Of a DNA stretch of 64,000 nt, positions 57,209-64,000 are shown piece by piece. Numbering within the stretch: the stretch's first letter is position 1; every line of letters begins with the position of its first letter. This DNA is from Marinobacter confluentis (GTDB lineage: Bacteria > Pseudomonadota > Gammaproteobacteria > Pseudomonadales > Oleiphilaceae). The DNA lies in the NCBI RefSeq assembly GCF_004785685.1, contig NZ_SRPF01000001.1, forward strand, positions 744,001 through 808,000, given 5' to 3'. The notes under the pieces are model-generated. The model worked only from the letters and a program-made list of their open reading frames with translations. It had not been told where the DNA came from and searched no databases. A program made the position numbers and the translations under genes.

Positions 57209-58861
57209 TTACATGTTCGGATAGTTGGGGCCACCGCCGCCTTCCGGTGTTACCCAGGTAATGTTCTGGGCCGGATCCTTGATATCACAGGTCTTGCAGT
57301 GCACACAGTTCTGCGCGTTGATCTGGAACTTGAGGCCAGTACCGTCATCCTTCTCAACCACTTCATACACGCCGGCCGGGCAGTAACGCTGTGCAGGCTC
57401 GTTGTATTTTGGCAGGTTCTCCTCAAGCGGAATGGCCGGGTTGGCCAGCTTGAGATGAACCGGCTGATCTTCTTCGTGGTTAGTGTTGGAAATAAACACC
57501 GAAGACAGACGATCAAAGGTCAATTTGTTGTCCGGGCGCGGGTATTCAAGTTTCTTGGACTGATCCGCGTTCTTGAGCGTGGCATGATCCGGCACCGTAT
57601 CGTGGAAGGTGATCGGCAAGCTGGAACGAAGAATGTTCTGCTCAATGTAGGCAATGGCGCCACCGACAAAGTTACCAAACTTGTGCATGCCCGGGCTGAA
57701 GTTGCGCTCGTTGTAAAGTTCCTTGTACAACCAGCTGTCCTTGAAGCGATCTTCAAAGCTGGTGATCTCCTCACCGGACTTGCCTTCTTTCAGCGCCTCG
57801 AAAACGGCTTCGGCACCCAGAATGCCGGACTTCATCGCGGTATGGGATCCCTTGATCTTGGAGCTGTTCAGGGTGCCGGCGTCGCAGCCCAGAAGCAGGC
57901 CACCGGGGAAGCTCATTTTCGGCAGTGAGTTGAAGCCGCCCTTGGTGATGGCACGCGCGCCATAGGCTACGCGCTTTCCCCCTTCCAGGTGCTTCGCCAC
58001 TTCCGGGTGGGTCTTCAGGCGCTGGAATTCCTCAAACGGGCTCAGGTGGGGGTTGCTGTAGGACAGGTCTGTGATCAGGCCGACATAGACCTGGCCATTT
58101 TCCAGATGATAAAGGAAAGATCCGCCGGTCGAGCCGCTCTCATTAAGGGGCCAGCCGGTGGTGTGTACTACCAGGCCCGGTTCGTGTTTGGCCGGGTCTA
58201 TGTCCCACAGCTCCTTGATGCCAATACCGTAGTGCTGAGGATCCTTGCCTTCGTCCAGTTTGAAGTCATTGATCAGGCGCTTGCCAAGGTGGCCACGGCA
58301 GCCTTCGGTGAACAGGGTATACTTGGCTCGCAGTTCCATACCGGGCATGTAGCCGTCTTTCTCGGAACCGTCACGGGCCACGCCCATGTCACCGGTAATA
58401 ATGCCTTTTACCTGGCCGTCTTCAACAATGGTTTCAGCCGCGGCAAAGCCGGGGTAGACCTCAACGCCCAGACCTTCCGCCTGTTCGGCCAGCCAGCGGC
58501 AAAGGTTACCCAGGCTTATGATGTAGTTACCGTGGTTGTGCATGTTTTTCGGCACAAACGCATTCGGGATTTTGGTGGCCCGGTCCTGGCCTTTAAGAAG
58601 GAAGATGTCATCACGGGTCACCGGCGTGTTCAGCGGTGCGCCTTTTTCCTTCCAGTCGGGGAAAAGTTCGTTGAGGGCAGTGGGCTCGAACACCGTGCCG
58701 GCAAGAATGTGGGCACCGATTTCGGAACCTTTTTCAACCACACAGACCGTCAGCTCCTGCTCGGACTCCTGCGCCATCTGCATGATACGGCAGGCTGCAG
58801 ACAGGCCGGCTGGCCCACCGCCGACGATCAGAACATCAAATTCCATCGATTCGCGTTCCAC
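57209..58861 (-). CDS. etfD: Electron-transfer flavoprotein:ubiquinone oxidoreductase
   Basis: Passes electrons from ETF to the quinone pool in fatty-acid and amino-acid oxidation. About 550 aa. FAD site DVLIVGGGPAGLSAA at the N-terminus, EPTALNELFPDW, GCRGHLGKRL, GYNSLPK-type segment (here GGFNSLPKMSFPGG) and GCDAGTLNSSKIKG. The C-terminal 4Fe-4S domain has CPAGVYE and CVHCKTCDIKDP. The start is GTG 58861 because GAGGAG lies six bases before it and the resulting MERESMEFD start is usual for Pseudomonas-like ETF-QO. Inner-membrane bound. Confidence 0.95.
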   Translation of the reverse strand: MERESMEFDVLIVGGGPAGLSAACRIMQMAQESEQELTVCVVEKGSEIGAHILAGTVFEPTALNELFPDWKEKGAPLNTPVTRDDIFLLKGQDRATKIPNAFVPKNMHNHGNYIISLGNLCRWLAEQAEGLGVEVYPGFAAAETIVEDGQVKGIITGDMGVARDGSEKDGYMPGMELRAKYTLFTEGCRGHLGKRLINDFKLDEGKDPQHYGIGIKELWDIDPAKHEPGLVVHTTGWPLNESGSTGGSFLYHLENGQVYVGLITDLSYSNPHLSPFEEFQRLKTHPEVAKHLEGGKRVAYGARAITKGGFNSLPKMSFPGGLLLGCDAGTLNSSKIKGSHTAMKSGILGAEAVFEALKEGKSGEEITSFEDRFKDSWLYKELYNERNFSPGMHKFGNFVGGAIAYIEQNILRSSLPITFHDTVPDHATLKNADQSKKLEYPRPDNKLTFDRLSSVFISNTNHEEDQPVHLKLANPAIPLEENLPKYNEPAQRYCPAGVYEVVEKDDGTGLKFQINAQNCVHCKTCDIKDPAQNITWVTPEGGGGPNYPNM

Positions 58862-58998
58862 GTTGGTCTCCTCAAACATTTCTATTTAATGGGTGCCTAT
58901 TGGCACTTCCCCAATCTTTCCGATGGTGCGTATGATAGCGATTTCTCGCCTCATAAACGACCGCTTCGGCCTGAAAGTGCTCAACTTGTGTTGGTCGA

Positions 58999-59026
58999 AG
59001 GATACCGCAAAACAGAAATCAAACAA
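58999..59026 (-). promoter_or_regulatory. Probable promoter of etfD overlapping the palindrome
   Basis: On the minus strand TTGTTT (59026-59021) and TATCCT (59004-58999), spacer 16 bp. The -35 lies inside the palindrome 59019-59038, so a bound repressor would block it. Confidence 0.5.
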
Positions 59027-59038
59027 ACGTTTGTTTGA
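59019..59038. promoter_or_regulatory. Perfect 20-bp palindrome, PsrA-type operator between etfD and etfB
   Basis: TCAAACAAACGTTTGTTTGA reads the same on both strands. Its CAAAC/GTTTG arms match the pattern of PsrA, the TetR-type fatty-acid sensor of Pseudomonas that controls etf and beta-oxidation genes. It sits in the 342-bp divergent region 58862-59203, which has no other credible gene, and covers the -35 regions of both likely promoters. Confidence 0.75.
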
Positions 59039-59063
59039 AATTTGCTCCCGGGTTTGGCATTGT
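59035..59063 (+). promoter_or_regulatory. Probable promoter of etfBA
   Basis: TTGAAA (59035-59040), 17-bp spacer, CATTGT (59058-59063). The first bases of the -35 are in the palindrome. The leader would be about 135 nt, rather long; a second, closer promoter cannot be excluded. Confidence 0.4.
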
Positions 59064-59203
59064 TGGGTCAGCAGGGCGCATGAAGGTTGTTCTATTGACC
59101 CCACTGGCCATTGTGGGCAGTATTATGTCGCCCTGACAGACAGCAGCCCCGCGCGTAGATGCTGTCCTCAAACGTAAACTCATCGTAGAAGAACGAGGAA
59201 TCT

Positions 59204-59953
59204 ATGAAGGTTCTGGTCGCCGTAAAACGAGTTATTGATTACAACGTAAAGGTGCGCGTCAAGCCGGACAACACCGGTGTGGACCTTGCCAACGTCAAGA
59301 TGGCAATGAACCCTTTCTGTGAAATCGCGGTTGAAGAAGCGGTTCGTCTGAAAGAGAAGGGTGTCGCCAGCGAGATCGTGGTGGTTACCATCGGCCCCAA
59401 GGCTTCCCAGGAGCAGATCCGTACTGCACTGGCACTGGGTGCAGACCGTGGCATCCACATTGAAACCGACGAAGAGGTTCAGTCTCTGGAAGCAGCCAAG
59501 CTTCTCAAGAGCGTTGTCGAGAAAGAAGAACCAAAGCTGGTTATTCTGGGCAAACAGTCCATTGATTCCGACAACAACCAGACCGGCCAGATGCTGGCAG
59601 CACTGACCGGCATGGGCCAGGGTACGTTTGCCTCGGAAGTAGTCGTTGAGGGTGACAAGGTACAGGTGACCCGGGAAATCGACGGCGGCCTGATGACCGT
59701 TGGCCTGAAGCTGCCTGCGGTTGTAACCACCGACCTTCGCCTGAACGAGCCGCGCTATGCGTCTCTGCCGAACATCATGAAGGCCAAGAAGAAGCCCCTG
59801 GAAACCATGTCTCCGGCCGATCTTGGCGTCGAGATTACGTCTCGCCTGAGCACCCTGAAGGTTGAGGCACCAGCTTCCCGTCAGGCAGGCATCAAGGTGG
59901 CCGACGTAGCTGAGCTGGTCGACAAACTGAAGAACGAAGCGAAGGTGATCTGA
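59204..59953 (+). CDS. etfB: Electron-transfer flavoprotein beta subunit
   Basis: 249 aa, binds AMP and pairs with EtfA to accept electrons from acyl-CoA dehydrogenases. [21 protein letters not shown] is the family start (in parts [21 protein letters not shown]); [19 protein letters not shown], the recognition loop [14 protein letters not shown] and [20 protein letters not shown] follow. GAGGAAT precedes ATG 59204. etfA follows directly on its stop. Confidence 0.97.
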   Translation: MKVLVAVKRVIDYNVKVRVKPDNTGVDLANVKMAMNPFCEIAVEEAVRLKEKGVASEIVVVTIGPKASQEQIRTALALGADRGIHIETDEEVQSLEAAKLLKSVVEKEEPKLVILGKQSIDSDNNQTGQMLAALTGMGQGTFASEVVVEGDKVQVTREIDGGLMTVGLKLPAVVTTDLRLNEPRYASLPNIMKAKKKPLETMSPADLGVEITSRLSTLKVEAPASRQAGIKVADVAELVDKLKNEAKVI

Positions 59954-60895
59954 ATGAGCATCCTTGTAATTGCTGATCATGACAACAGCAGCCTGACTCA
60001 ATCCACACTGAACGTCGTTGCTGCTGCCAAAGCCATCGGTGGCGACATCGATATCCTGGTTGCCGGTGAAAACTGCGGTTCGGTAGGCGAAGCAGCTGCC
60101 AAGGCAGAGGGCGTTAATAAGGTACTGGTTGCCGATAACGCGGTCTACGGCCACTTCCTGGCCGAAAACCTGGCAGAACTGGTTGCCGAAGTTGGCAAGG
60201 GTTATGGCCATATCCTGGCTTCTGCCGGTACGACAGGTAAAGACTTTATGCCGCGTGTTGCTGCGCTGCTGGACGTAGCCCAGGTTTCAGACATCATGCG
60301 TGTTGAATCAGAAGACACGTTTGTGCGTCCGATTTACGCTGGTAACGCCATTGCGACGGTAAAGGCAACCGACGCCATTAAGGTGATCACGGTTCGCCCG
60401 ACGGCTTTTGATCCGGTTGCAGCAGAGGGCGGTTCCGCCTCCGTTGAAGCTCTGGACCTGGTGAAAGACGCAGGCCTGTCTGAGTTCATCAACGAGGAAA
60501 TCGCCAAGTCTGATCGTCCTGATCTTGCCAGCGCTGACATCGTAATTTCCGGTGGCCGCGGTATGCAAAACGGCGAGAACTTCAAGATGCTTGAGCAGGT
60601 GGCTGACCAGCTGGGCGCTGCCATCGGCGCATCCCGTGCAGCCGTCGACGCAGGTTTCGTGCCGAACGACATGCAGGTCGGCCAGACCGGTAAGATTGTC
60701 GCGCCGCAACTGTACATCGCGGTAGGTATTTCCGGCGCCATCCAGCACCTGGCCGGTATGGGTGACTCCAAAGTGATCGCCGCGATCAACAAGGACGAAG
60801 AAGCGCCTATCTTCCAGGTTGCCGATTACGGCCTGGTTGCAGACCTGTTTGAAGCCGTTCCTCAGCTTGAGGAAGAGCTCAAAAAGGTCATGTGA
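59954..60895 (+). CDS. etfA: Electron-transfer flavoprotein alpha subunit
   Basis: 313 aa, carries the FAD. N-terminal domain ILVIADHDNSSL..., then GKDFMPRVAALLDVAQVSDI and the C-terminal FAD-binding part: VISGGRGMQNGENFKMLEQ, IGASRAAVDAGFVPNDMQVGQTGKIVAP, GISGAIQHLAGM, AINKDEEAPIFQVADYGLV. ATG 59954 begins right after the etfB stop. It ends before a clear terminator. Confidence 0.97.
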   Translation: MSILVIADHDNSSLTQSTLNVVAAAKAIGGDIDILVAGENCGSVGEAAAKAEGVNKVLVADNAVYGHFLAENLAELVAEVGKGYGHILASAGTTGKDFMPRVAALLDVAQVSDIMRVESEDTFVRPIYAGNAIATVKATDAIKVITVRPTAFDPVAAEGGSASVEALDLVKDAGLSEFINEEIAKSDRPDLASADIVISGGRGMQNGENFKMLEQVADQLGAAIGASRAAVDAGFVPNDMQVGQTGKIVAPQLYIAVGISGAIQHLAGMGDSKVIAAINKDEEAPIFQVADYGLVADLFEAVPQLEEELKKVM

Positions 60896-60925
60896 TCTGA
60901 CAGGCCCTGAATACGGGCGGAAAAG

Positions 60926-60950
60926 AAAGGCACCTGCGGGTGCCTTTTTT
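60926..60950 (+). terminator. Rho-independent terminator after etfA
   Basis: AAAGGCACC (60926-60934) and GGTGCCTTT (60939-60947) with a TGCG loop and six T ending at 60950. The A-rich left side means it may also work for the convergent gene at 60956-61438, although that gene ends right beside it. Confidence 0.93.
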
Positions 60951-60955
60951 ATTAT

Positions 60956-61438
60956 CTATTTTTCGTCGGGAGGGTTGCTGCTGTTTTTGAGGCGGGTGCG
61001 CATGGTCAGCTTTTTCTCTTTACGACTGATGAACAGCGAGTCGGCAAGAAGGTGCAGGGCCTTATTGGTCGTTCGGGCCGCCTGATAGATCTGCCGACTG
61101 GTTTTATTGTGGGTTTCACGGGCGCGCCTGGCGCTTTCGCGAAATTCCTGGTCCGTCGAGAAGTGATCGATAAGACTGAAGGTGGTGGTGGCAATGGCCT
61201 GATGCATTTTCTCCACGGCGCTGGTGCCATGTTTGACGGTGTCTTCCAAAAGGCGGGCGCGATTACGGGTTTCCATCAGCTCCATCCGGCTTTTCTGGAT
61301 ATTGCTATTGGCAAGCCTTTGGGCCGCTCTCAGCCCGAGCAGCGCTTTCCGGTTCTGGAAGTGGATGGACGTCGCCAGCGCGAGAAAGCGGGCGGTTACA
61401 AGAATCAGGGCAGTGCTGACAAGAAGCAGGGCGTCCAT
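60956..61438 (-). CDS. Unknown protein with N-terminal membrane anchor and helical tail
   Basis: 160 aa. One N-terminal hydrophobic segment (ALLLVSTALILVTARFLAL) followed by a long, charged, probably coiled-coil cytosolic part (RNRARLLEDTVKHGTSAVEKMHQAI...). AGGAG directly precedes ATG 61438. It lies 7 bp after the stop of the similarly built protein at 61446, so the two are probably an operon. No family recognised. Confidence 0.78.
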   Translation of the reverse strand: MDALLLVSTALILVTARFLALATSIHFQNRKALLGLRAAQRLANSNIQKSRMELMETRNRARLLEDTVKHGTSAVEKMHQAIATTTFSLIDHFSTDQEFRESARRARETHNKTSRQIYQAARTTNKALHLLADSLFISRKEKKLTMRTRLKNSSNPPDEK

Positions 61439-61445
61439 GTGTCTC

Positions 61446-61775
61446 CTAGCGGTATTCCAGTTGCATCACGACGTCGATTTCACGAACTTCAAGCTCTTTC
61501 TTTAATTCTTTCATAACCTCCTGATATACAAGTTTTGTTACCATAATCGGAAGGCGATCTGCGAGCATTCGGGCGGACCGGGATTCCCGACGCGCGACAG
61601 CAATCGGATCCTGTACACACAGCGTAAGTACCAGCTCCGGTTCGCGGGTGTGATCCGGTCCGCCACTTTGCTCCCGGGCTTCCTGAATAAGCGCTTTCTG
61701 CAGGCGAACCTGCCAGAATAGCCAGGCGCTGATCAGGGCAAGAAACAGGCTCAGAATGAGCAGCAGGGTGGTCAA
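61446..61775 (-). CDS. Unknown membrane-anchored protein
   Basis: About 109 aa from TTG 61775, which has GGAGG at a normal distance; the frame is open to ATG 61862, but the extra residues are polar and run into the promoter region of the divergent gene. One N-terminal membrane helix (LLLILSLFLALISAWLFWQV), then a charged domain with CVQDPIAVARRESRSARMLADRLP and an acidic-basic helix KLVYQEVMKELKKELEVRE. Function unknown; probably a partner of the next gene. Confidence 0.75.
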   Translation of the reverse strand: MTTLLLILSLFLALISAWLFWQVRLQKALIQEAREQSGGPDHTREPELVLTLCVQDPIAVARRESRSARMLADRLPIMVTKLVYQEVMKELKKELEVREIDVVMQLEYR

Positions 61776-61897
61776 CGTAAAAACCTCCGTAAAAGGCGAT
61801 GTCAGTTCAGACAGTGTGCGCGATTGTGCAGCCAAAACGATTGGCCGCTGCGACATCAGCAATCAAGTTACAGGGAAATATAACGAAGGAAAATGAC

Positions 61898-62311
61898 ATG
61901 ATCTGGTTAAAAGCATTCATCAGTGGCTTTCTGGCAACGCTGATTTTCCATCAGGGGCTGTTTGGTCTCTTTTATTTGGCAGGTGTGGTGCCTGCTGCGC
62001 CGTTCAACATGAATCCGGTGCCGCCTATCGGTATCCCTGCGGTATTGTCCCTGGCGTTTTTCGGCGGGCTCTGGGGGATGGTGTTGTGGCTCCTGCTGGG
62101 CCGGTTGCGCGGCCTGGGGTTCTGGCTGTCTAATGTAATTGTTGGCGCAATTGGCCCTACCGCCTTAGCCATGCTTGTCGTATTCCCGATGAAAGGGCTG
62201 GAAGTTACCGCACAGACCTGGACCGGTGGTCTGGTGTTGAATGGCTTCTGGGGCCTGGGTGTGGCTCTGTTCATGGTGTTAATGGGCGCGAAAGCAGCGA
62301 AGAAGGCCTGA
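61898..62311 (+). CDS. Small multi-spanning membrane protein
   Basis: 137 aa with four hydrophobic segments (FISGFLATLIFHQGLFGLFYLAG, AVLSLAFFGGLWGMVLWLLLG, VIVGAIGPTALAMLVVFPM, FWGLGVALFMVLM). ATG 61898 has AAGGA eight bases before. The IFHQGLFGLFYLAG and NMNPVPPIGIPAVLS segments look conserved in proteobacterial proteins of unknown function. 33 bp before the saccharopine-dehydrogenase-like gene. Confidence 0.8.
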   Translation: MIWLKAFISGFLATLIFHQGLFGLFYLAGVVPAAPFNMNPVPPIGIPAVLSLAFFGGLWGMVLWLLLGRLRGLGFWLSNVIVGAIGPTALAMLVVFPMKGLEVTAQTWTGGLVLNGFWGLGVALFMVLMGAKAAKKA

Positions 62312-62344
62312 GGCCGGAATTAATCCCGACGATAAGGATGACGA

Positions 62345-63583
62345 ATGAGCGATAAAACGGATACAACCTACGACATAGTCGTATTTGGCGCGACCAGCTT
62401 TGTTGGCCAGATACTCACTGGCTATCTGCTTAAAACCTACGGCACGGGCAAAGACCTAAAATGGGCCATAGCAGGGCGTTCCAAGAACAAACTCAACTCC
62501 CTCAAATCCGACCTGGGCAAAGACGGCAGCGCCTTGCCGGTCATCGTTGCGGATGCGTCTGATGAATCCGCCCTGAAAGCCCTGTGCGATCAGACCCGGG
62601 TGGTGATTTCCACCGTTGGCCCTTACGCGCTTTTCGGTGAACCTCTGGTAAAAGTCTGTGCGGAAACCGGCACGGATTACTGCGACCTGACCGGCGAAGT
62701 GCAGTGGATTCGCAAGATGGTCGACAAATACGAAGCCACCGCCAAGTCGTCCGGTGCCCGCATTGTTCATTGCTGCGGCTTTGATTCGATTCCCTCAGAC
62801 ATGGGCGTATGGTTCCTGCAGCAGCAGGCCGAGCAGACATTCGGCGCTCCCTGCCGGGATGTTCGTATGCGGGTCAAGGCTGCCAAGGGCGAGTTCTCCG
62901 GCGGTACGGTTGCCAGTATGGTCAACGTCGCCAAGGAGGCCGCCGCGGACCCGGCATTGCGTAAAGAACTGGCGAACCCGTTTTCCATTTGCCCGCCGGG
63001 CCACCGGTCCGAAACCCGCCAACCGAGCCTTAAAGGCGCGGAATTCGATAAAGAGATGGGCGTATGGCTGGCCCCGTTTGTCATGGGCGCTATCAACACG
63101 CGGATTGTTCACCGTTCCAATGCCCTGCAGGATGCGCGCTACGGCAAGGAATTCACTTATGATGAAGCCATGATCGTCGGGCGTGGCCTGCAGGGCCGGT
63201 TAACGGCCTACGGCATCACCGGCGCCCTGACTGGCTTTTTCACCGCCTCAGCGTTCAAGCCGAGCCGCTGGTTGGTTGAAAAGTTTATACCCAAGCCCGG
63301 TGAAGGTCCCAGCCCCGAGGTGCAGGAAAGCGGCTATTACGACCTGCGTTTTGTAGGCAAGACTGAAGACGGCAAAACCATCAAAACCAAGGTAGTAGGC
63401 GACCGAGACCCTGGCTATGGTTCAACCGCGAAAATGCTGGGTGAAGCCGGTGTCTGCCTGGCCTTTGATGTGGCCGACAAGCCCGGTGGTATCTGGACTC
63501 CATCGTCCTTGATGGACGGCAAACTGTTTGATCGCCTGACCAGTAAGGCCGGGCTGTCTTTCGAGGTGCTTGAAACCAGCTAA
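62345..63583 (+). CDS. Saccharopine-dehydrogenase-like reductase (trans-acting enoyl reductase family)
   Basis: 412 aa. Rossmann start DIVVFGATSFVGQILTGYLL, AIAGRSKNKL, STVGPYALFGEPLVKVCAETGTDYCDLTGE (in parts TVGPYALFGEPLV and GTDYCDLTGE) and HCCGFDSIPSDMGVWFL are the marks of this group, which includes mycobacterial trans-acting enoyl reductases and eukaryotic SCCPDH; it is not lysine-pathway saccharopine dehydrogenase. Substrate unknown, probably lipid-like. The following methyltransferase may act in the same pathway. Confidence 0.9.
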   Translation: MSDKTDTTYDIVVFGATSFVGQILTGYLLKTYGTGKDLKWAIAGRSKNKLNSLKSDLGKDGSALPVIVADASDESALKALCDQTRVVISTVGPYALFGEPLVKVCAETGTDYCDLTGEVQWIRKMVDKYEATAKSSGARIVHCCGFDSIPSDMGVWFLQQQAEQTFGAPCRDVRMRVKAAKGEFSGGTVASMVNVAKEAAADPALRKELANPFSICPPGHRSETRQPSLKGAEFDKEMGVWLAPFVMGAINTRIVHRSNALQDARYGKEFTYDEAMIVGRGLQGRLTAYGITGALTGFFTASAFKPSRWLVEKFIPKPGEGPSPEVQESGYYDLRFVGKTEDGKTIKTKVVGDRDPGYGSTAKMLGEAGVCLAFDVADKPGGIWTPSSLMDGKLFDRLTSKAGLSFEVLETS

Positions 63584-63697
63584 GCGTCGAGACGGATCAC
63601 GCGGTCGGTGTCCGATAGGGCATCCGACCCGCGCCCTACAAATTGATAACCGTCTGCCCGCAGCACTGCAAAGCAGCCCGCAAGCATGGATAGCCAC

Positions 63698-64000
63698 ATG
63701 AGTTTTTACGAAGACCGGATATTGCCCCACATCATCAACAAGGCCTGTTCCATGGGCCAGATCATGAAACTGCGCAGCCAGTTGGTGCCGATGGCAAAGG
63801 GCCGAGTGCTGGAAGTGGGCATGGGCTCAGCGATCAACATGGATTTCTACGATGCTGATCAGGTCGAAATGGTCTACGGCCTTGAGCCCTCCGAAGGTAT
63901 GCGCCGCAAAGCTCAGGGCAACCTCGCTCGTTCGCCGATAAGGGTGGAATGGCTGGATCTGCCCGGAGAACAGATTCCACTGGCGGATAATTCAGTGGAC
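63698..64000 (+). CDS. Class I SAM-dependent methyltransferase (3' truncated by window)
   Basis: First 101 codons only; the frame is open at the window end. FYEDRILPHIINKACSMGQI at the start, then motif I as GRVLEVGMGSAINMDFY and motif II YGLEPSEGMRRKA, with LPGEQIPLADNSVD at the end. This is the arrangement of UbiE/type-11 methyltransferases. ATG 63698 is used; ATG 63686 in frame adds four residues. Gap of 114 bp after the saccharopine-dehydrogenase-like gene with no feature seen. Confidence 0.88.
   Translation, partial: MSFYEDRILPHIINKACSMGQIMKLRSQLVPMAKGRVLEVGMGSAINMDFYDADQVEMVYGLEPSEGMRRKAQGNLARSPIRVEWLDLPGEQIPLADNSVD

Noticed and set aside
57989..59038. 349-codon plus-strand frame over etfD
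   Set aside because: Shadow of etfD. It would also run through the etf promoter region and palindrome.
58893..59177. 94-codon frame in the etfD-etfB gap
   Set aside because: Covers both promoters and the palindrome, has no ribosome site and unusual composition rich in Cys and Arg.
59180..60211. 343-codon minus-strand frame over etfB and etfA
   Set aside because: Antisense shadow of two conserved genes with low-complexity translation.

Overview
The window looks like part of the chromosome of a marine gammaproteobacterium close to Marinobacter and Pseudomonas. This rests on gene content (FimL, PhaD-like regulator, phasin, Pseudomonas-type CysI without CysJ, DUF1631, an RssB-type PP2C regulator with a STAS partner) and on gene orders that I recall from Pseudomonas aeruginosa: ftsK-lolA-rarA-serS-uroporphyrinogen methylase, tusDCBE next to a YccA protein, and fabI-yejFEBA-mltD-gloB-methyltransferase-rnhA-dnaQ-fimL. 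I see no insertion sequence, prophage, CRISPR array, rRNA or plasmid function. The genes are dense, many start codons overlap stop codons, and almost all are chromosomal housekeeping genes.

Layout. 1-6225 (+): ftsK (5' end outside the window), lolA, rarA, serS, cobA. 6256-7335 (-): class I DAHP synthase. 7531-9779 (+): a DUF1631 protein and a PilZ protein with both c-di-GMP motifs. 9807-18997 (-): fabI, the yejABEF oligopeptide/microcin C transporter, mltD and gloB. 19120-22987 (+): methyltransferase, rnhA, dnaQ, fimL. 23065-25647: SCP2 protein (-), then sohB and acuI (+). 25687-32107 (-): DUF934 and cysI, a DUF2970 protein and metH, with a 34-aa membrane peptide on the plus strand. 32333-34586 (+): nfuA, DUF445 and a small membrane protein. 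34603-36731 (-): tusE, tusB, tusC, tusD and a YccA/Bax-inhibitor protein. 37020-37110 (+): tRNA-Ser(UGA). 37156-40448 (-): pxpA, hemH, a TIGR01244-type phosphatase and two half-size YeeE/YedE channels. 40449-40833 is a 385-bp non-coding stretch that probably encodes a structured small RNA on the minus strand. 40834-42720: phasin (+), PhaD-like TetR regulator and xthA (-).

42828-49783 (-) is the most distinctive region: eight tightly packed genes (desaturase, SnoaL-like protein, SDR, flavin amine-oxidase, DUF1365, cyclopropane-synthase-like methylase, DUF2878 membrane protein, unknown exported protein), with a renalase-like flavoprotein diverging from it. The content resembles the membrane-lipid modification clusters linked elsewhere to singlet-oxygen stress and furan fatty acids. 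50987-57139 holds an HD phosphohydrolase (-), then an RssB-type response regulator/PP2C phosphatase with its STAS partner, gpsA, sixA, DUF1285 and slyD (+). 57209-60895 holds ETF:quinone oxidoreductase (-) and etfBA (+), separated by a perfect 20-bp palindrome of the PsrA type. 60956-64000 holds two unknown membrane-anchored proteins (-), a small membrane protein, a saccharopine-dehydrogenase-like reductase and a methyltransferase cut by the window end (+).

Common themes are lipid and membrane metabolism (fabI, desaturase/methylase operon, etf genes, acuI, SCP2, phasin), sulfur and Fe-S chemistry (cysI, cobA for siroheme, tus, nfuA, YeeE, metH) and surface or c-di-GMP behaviour (PilZ, fimL, rssB-STAS). 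Names come from reading motifs in the translations and from memory; no database search was run.
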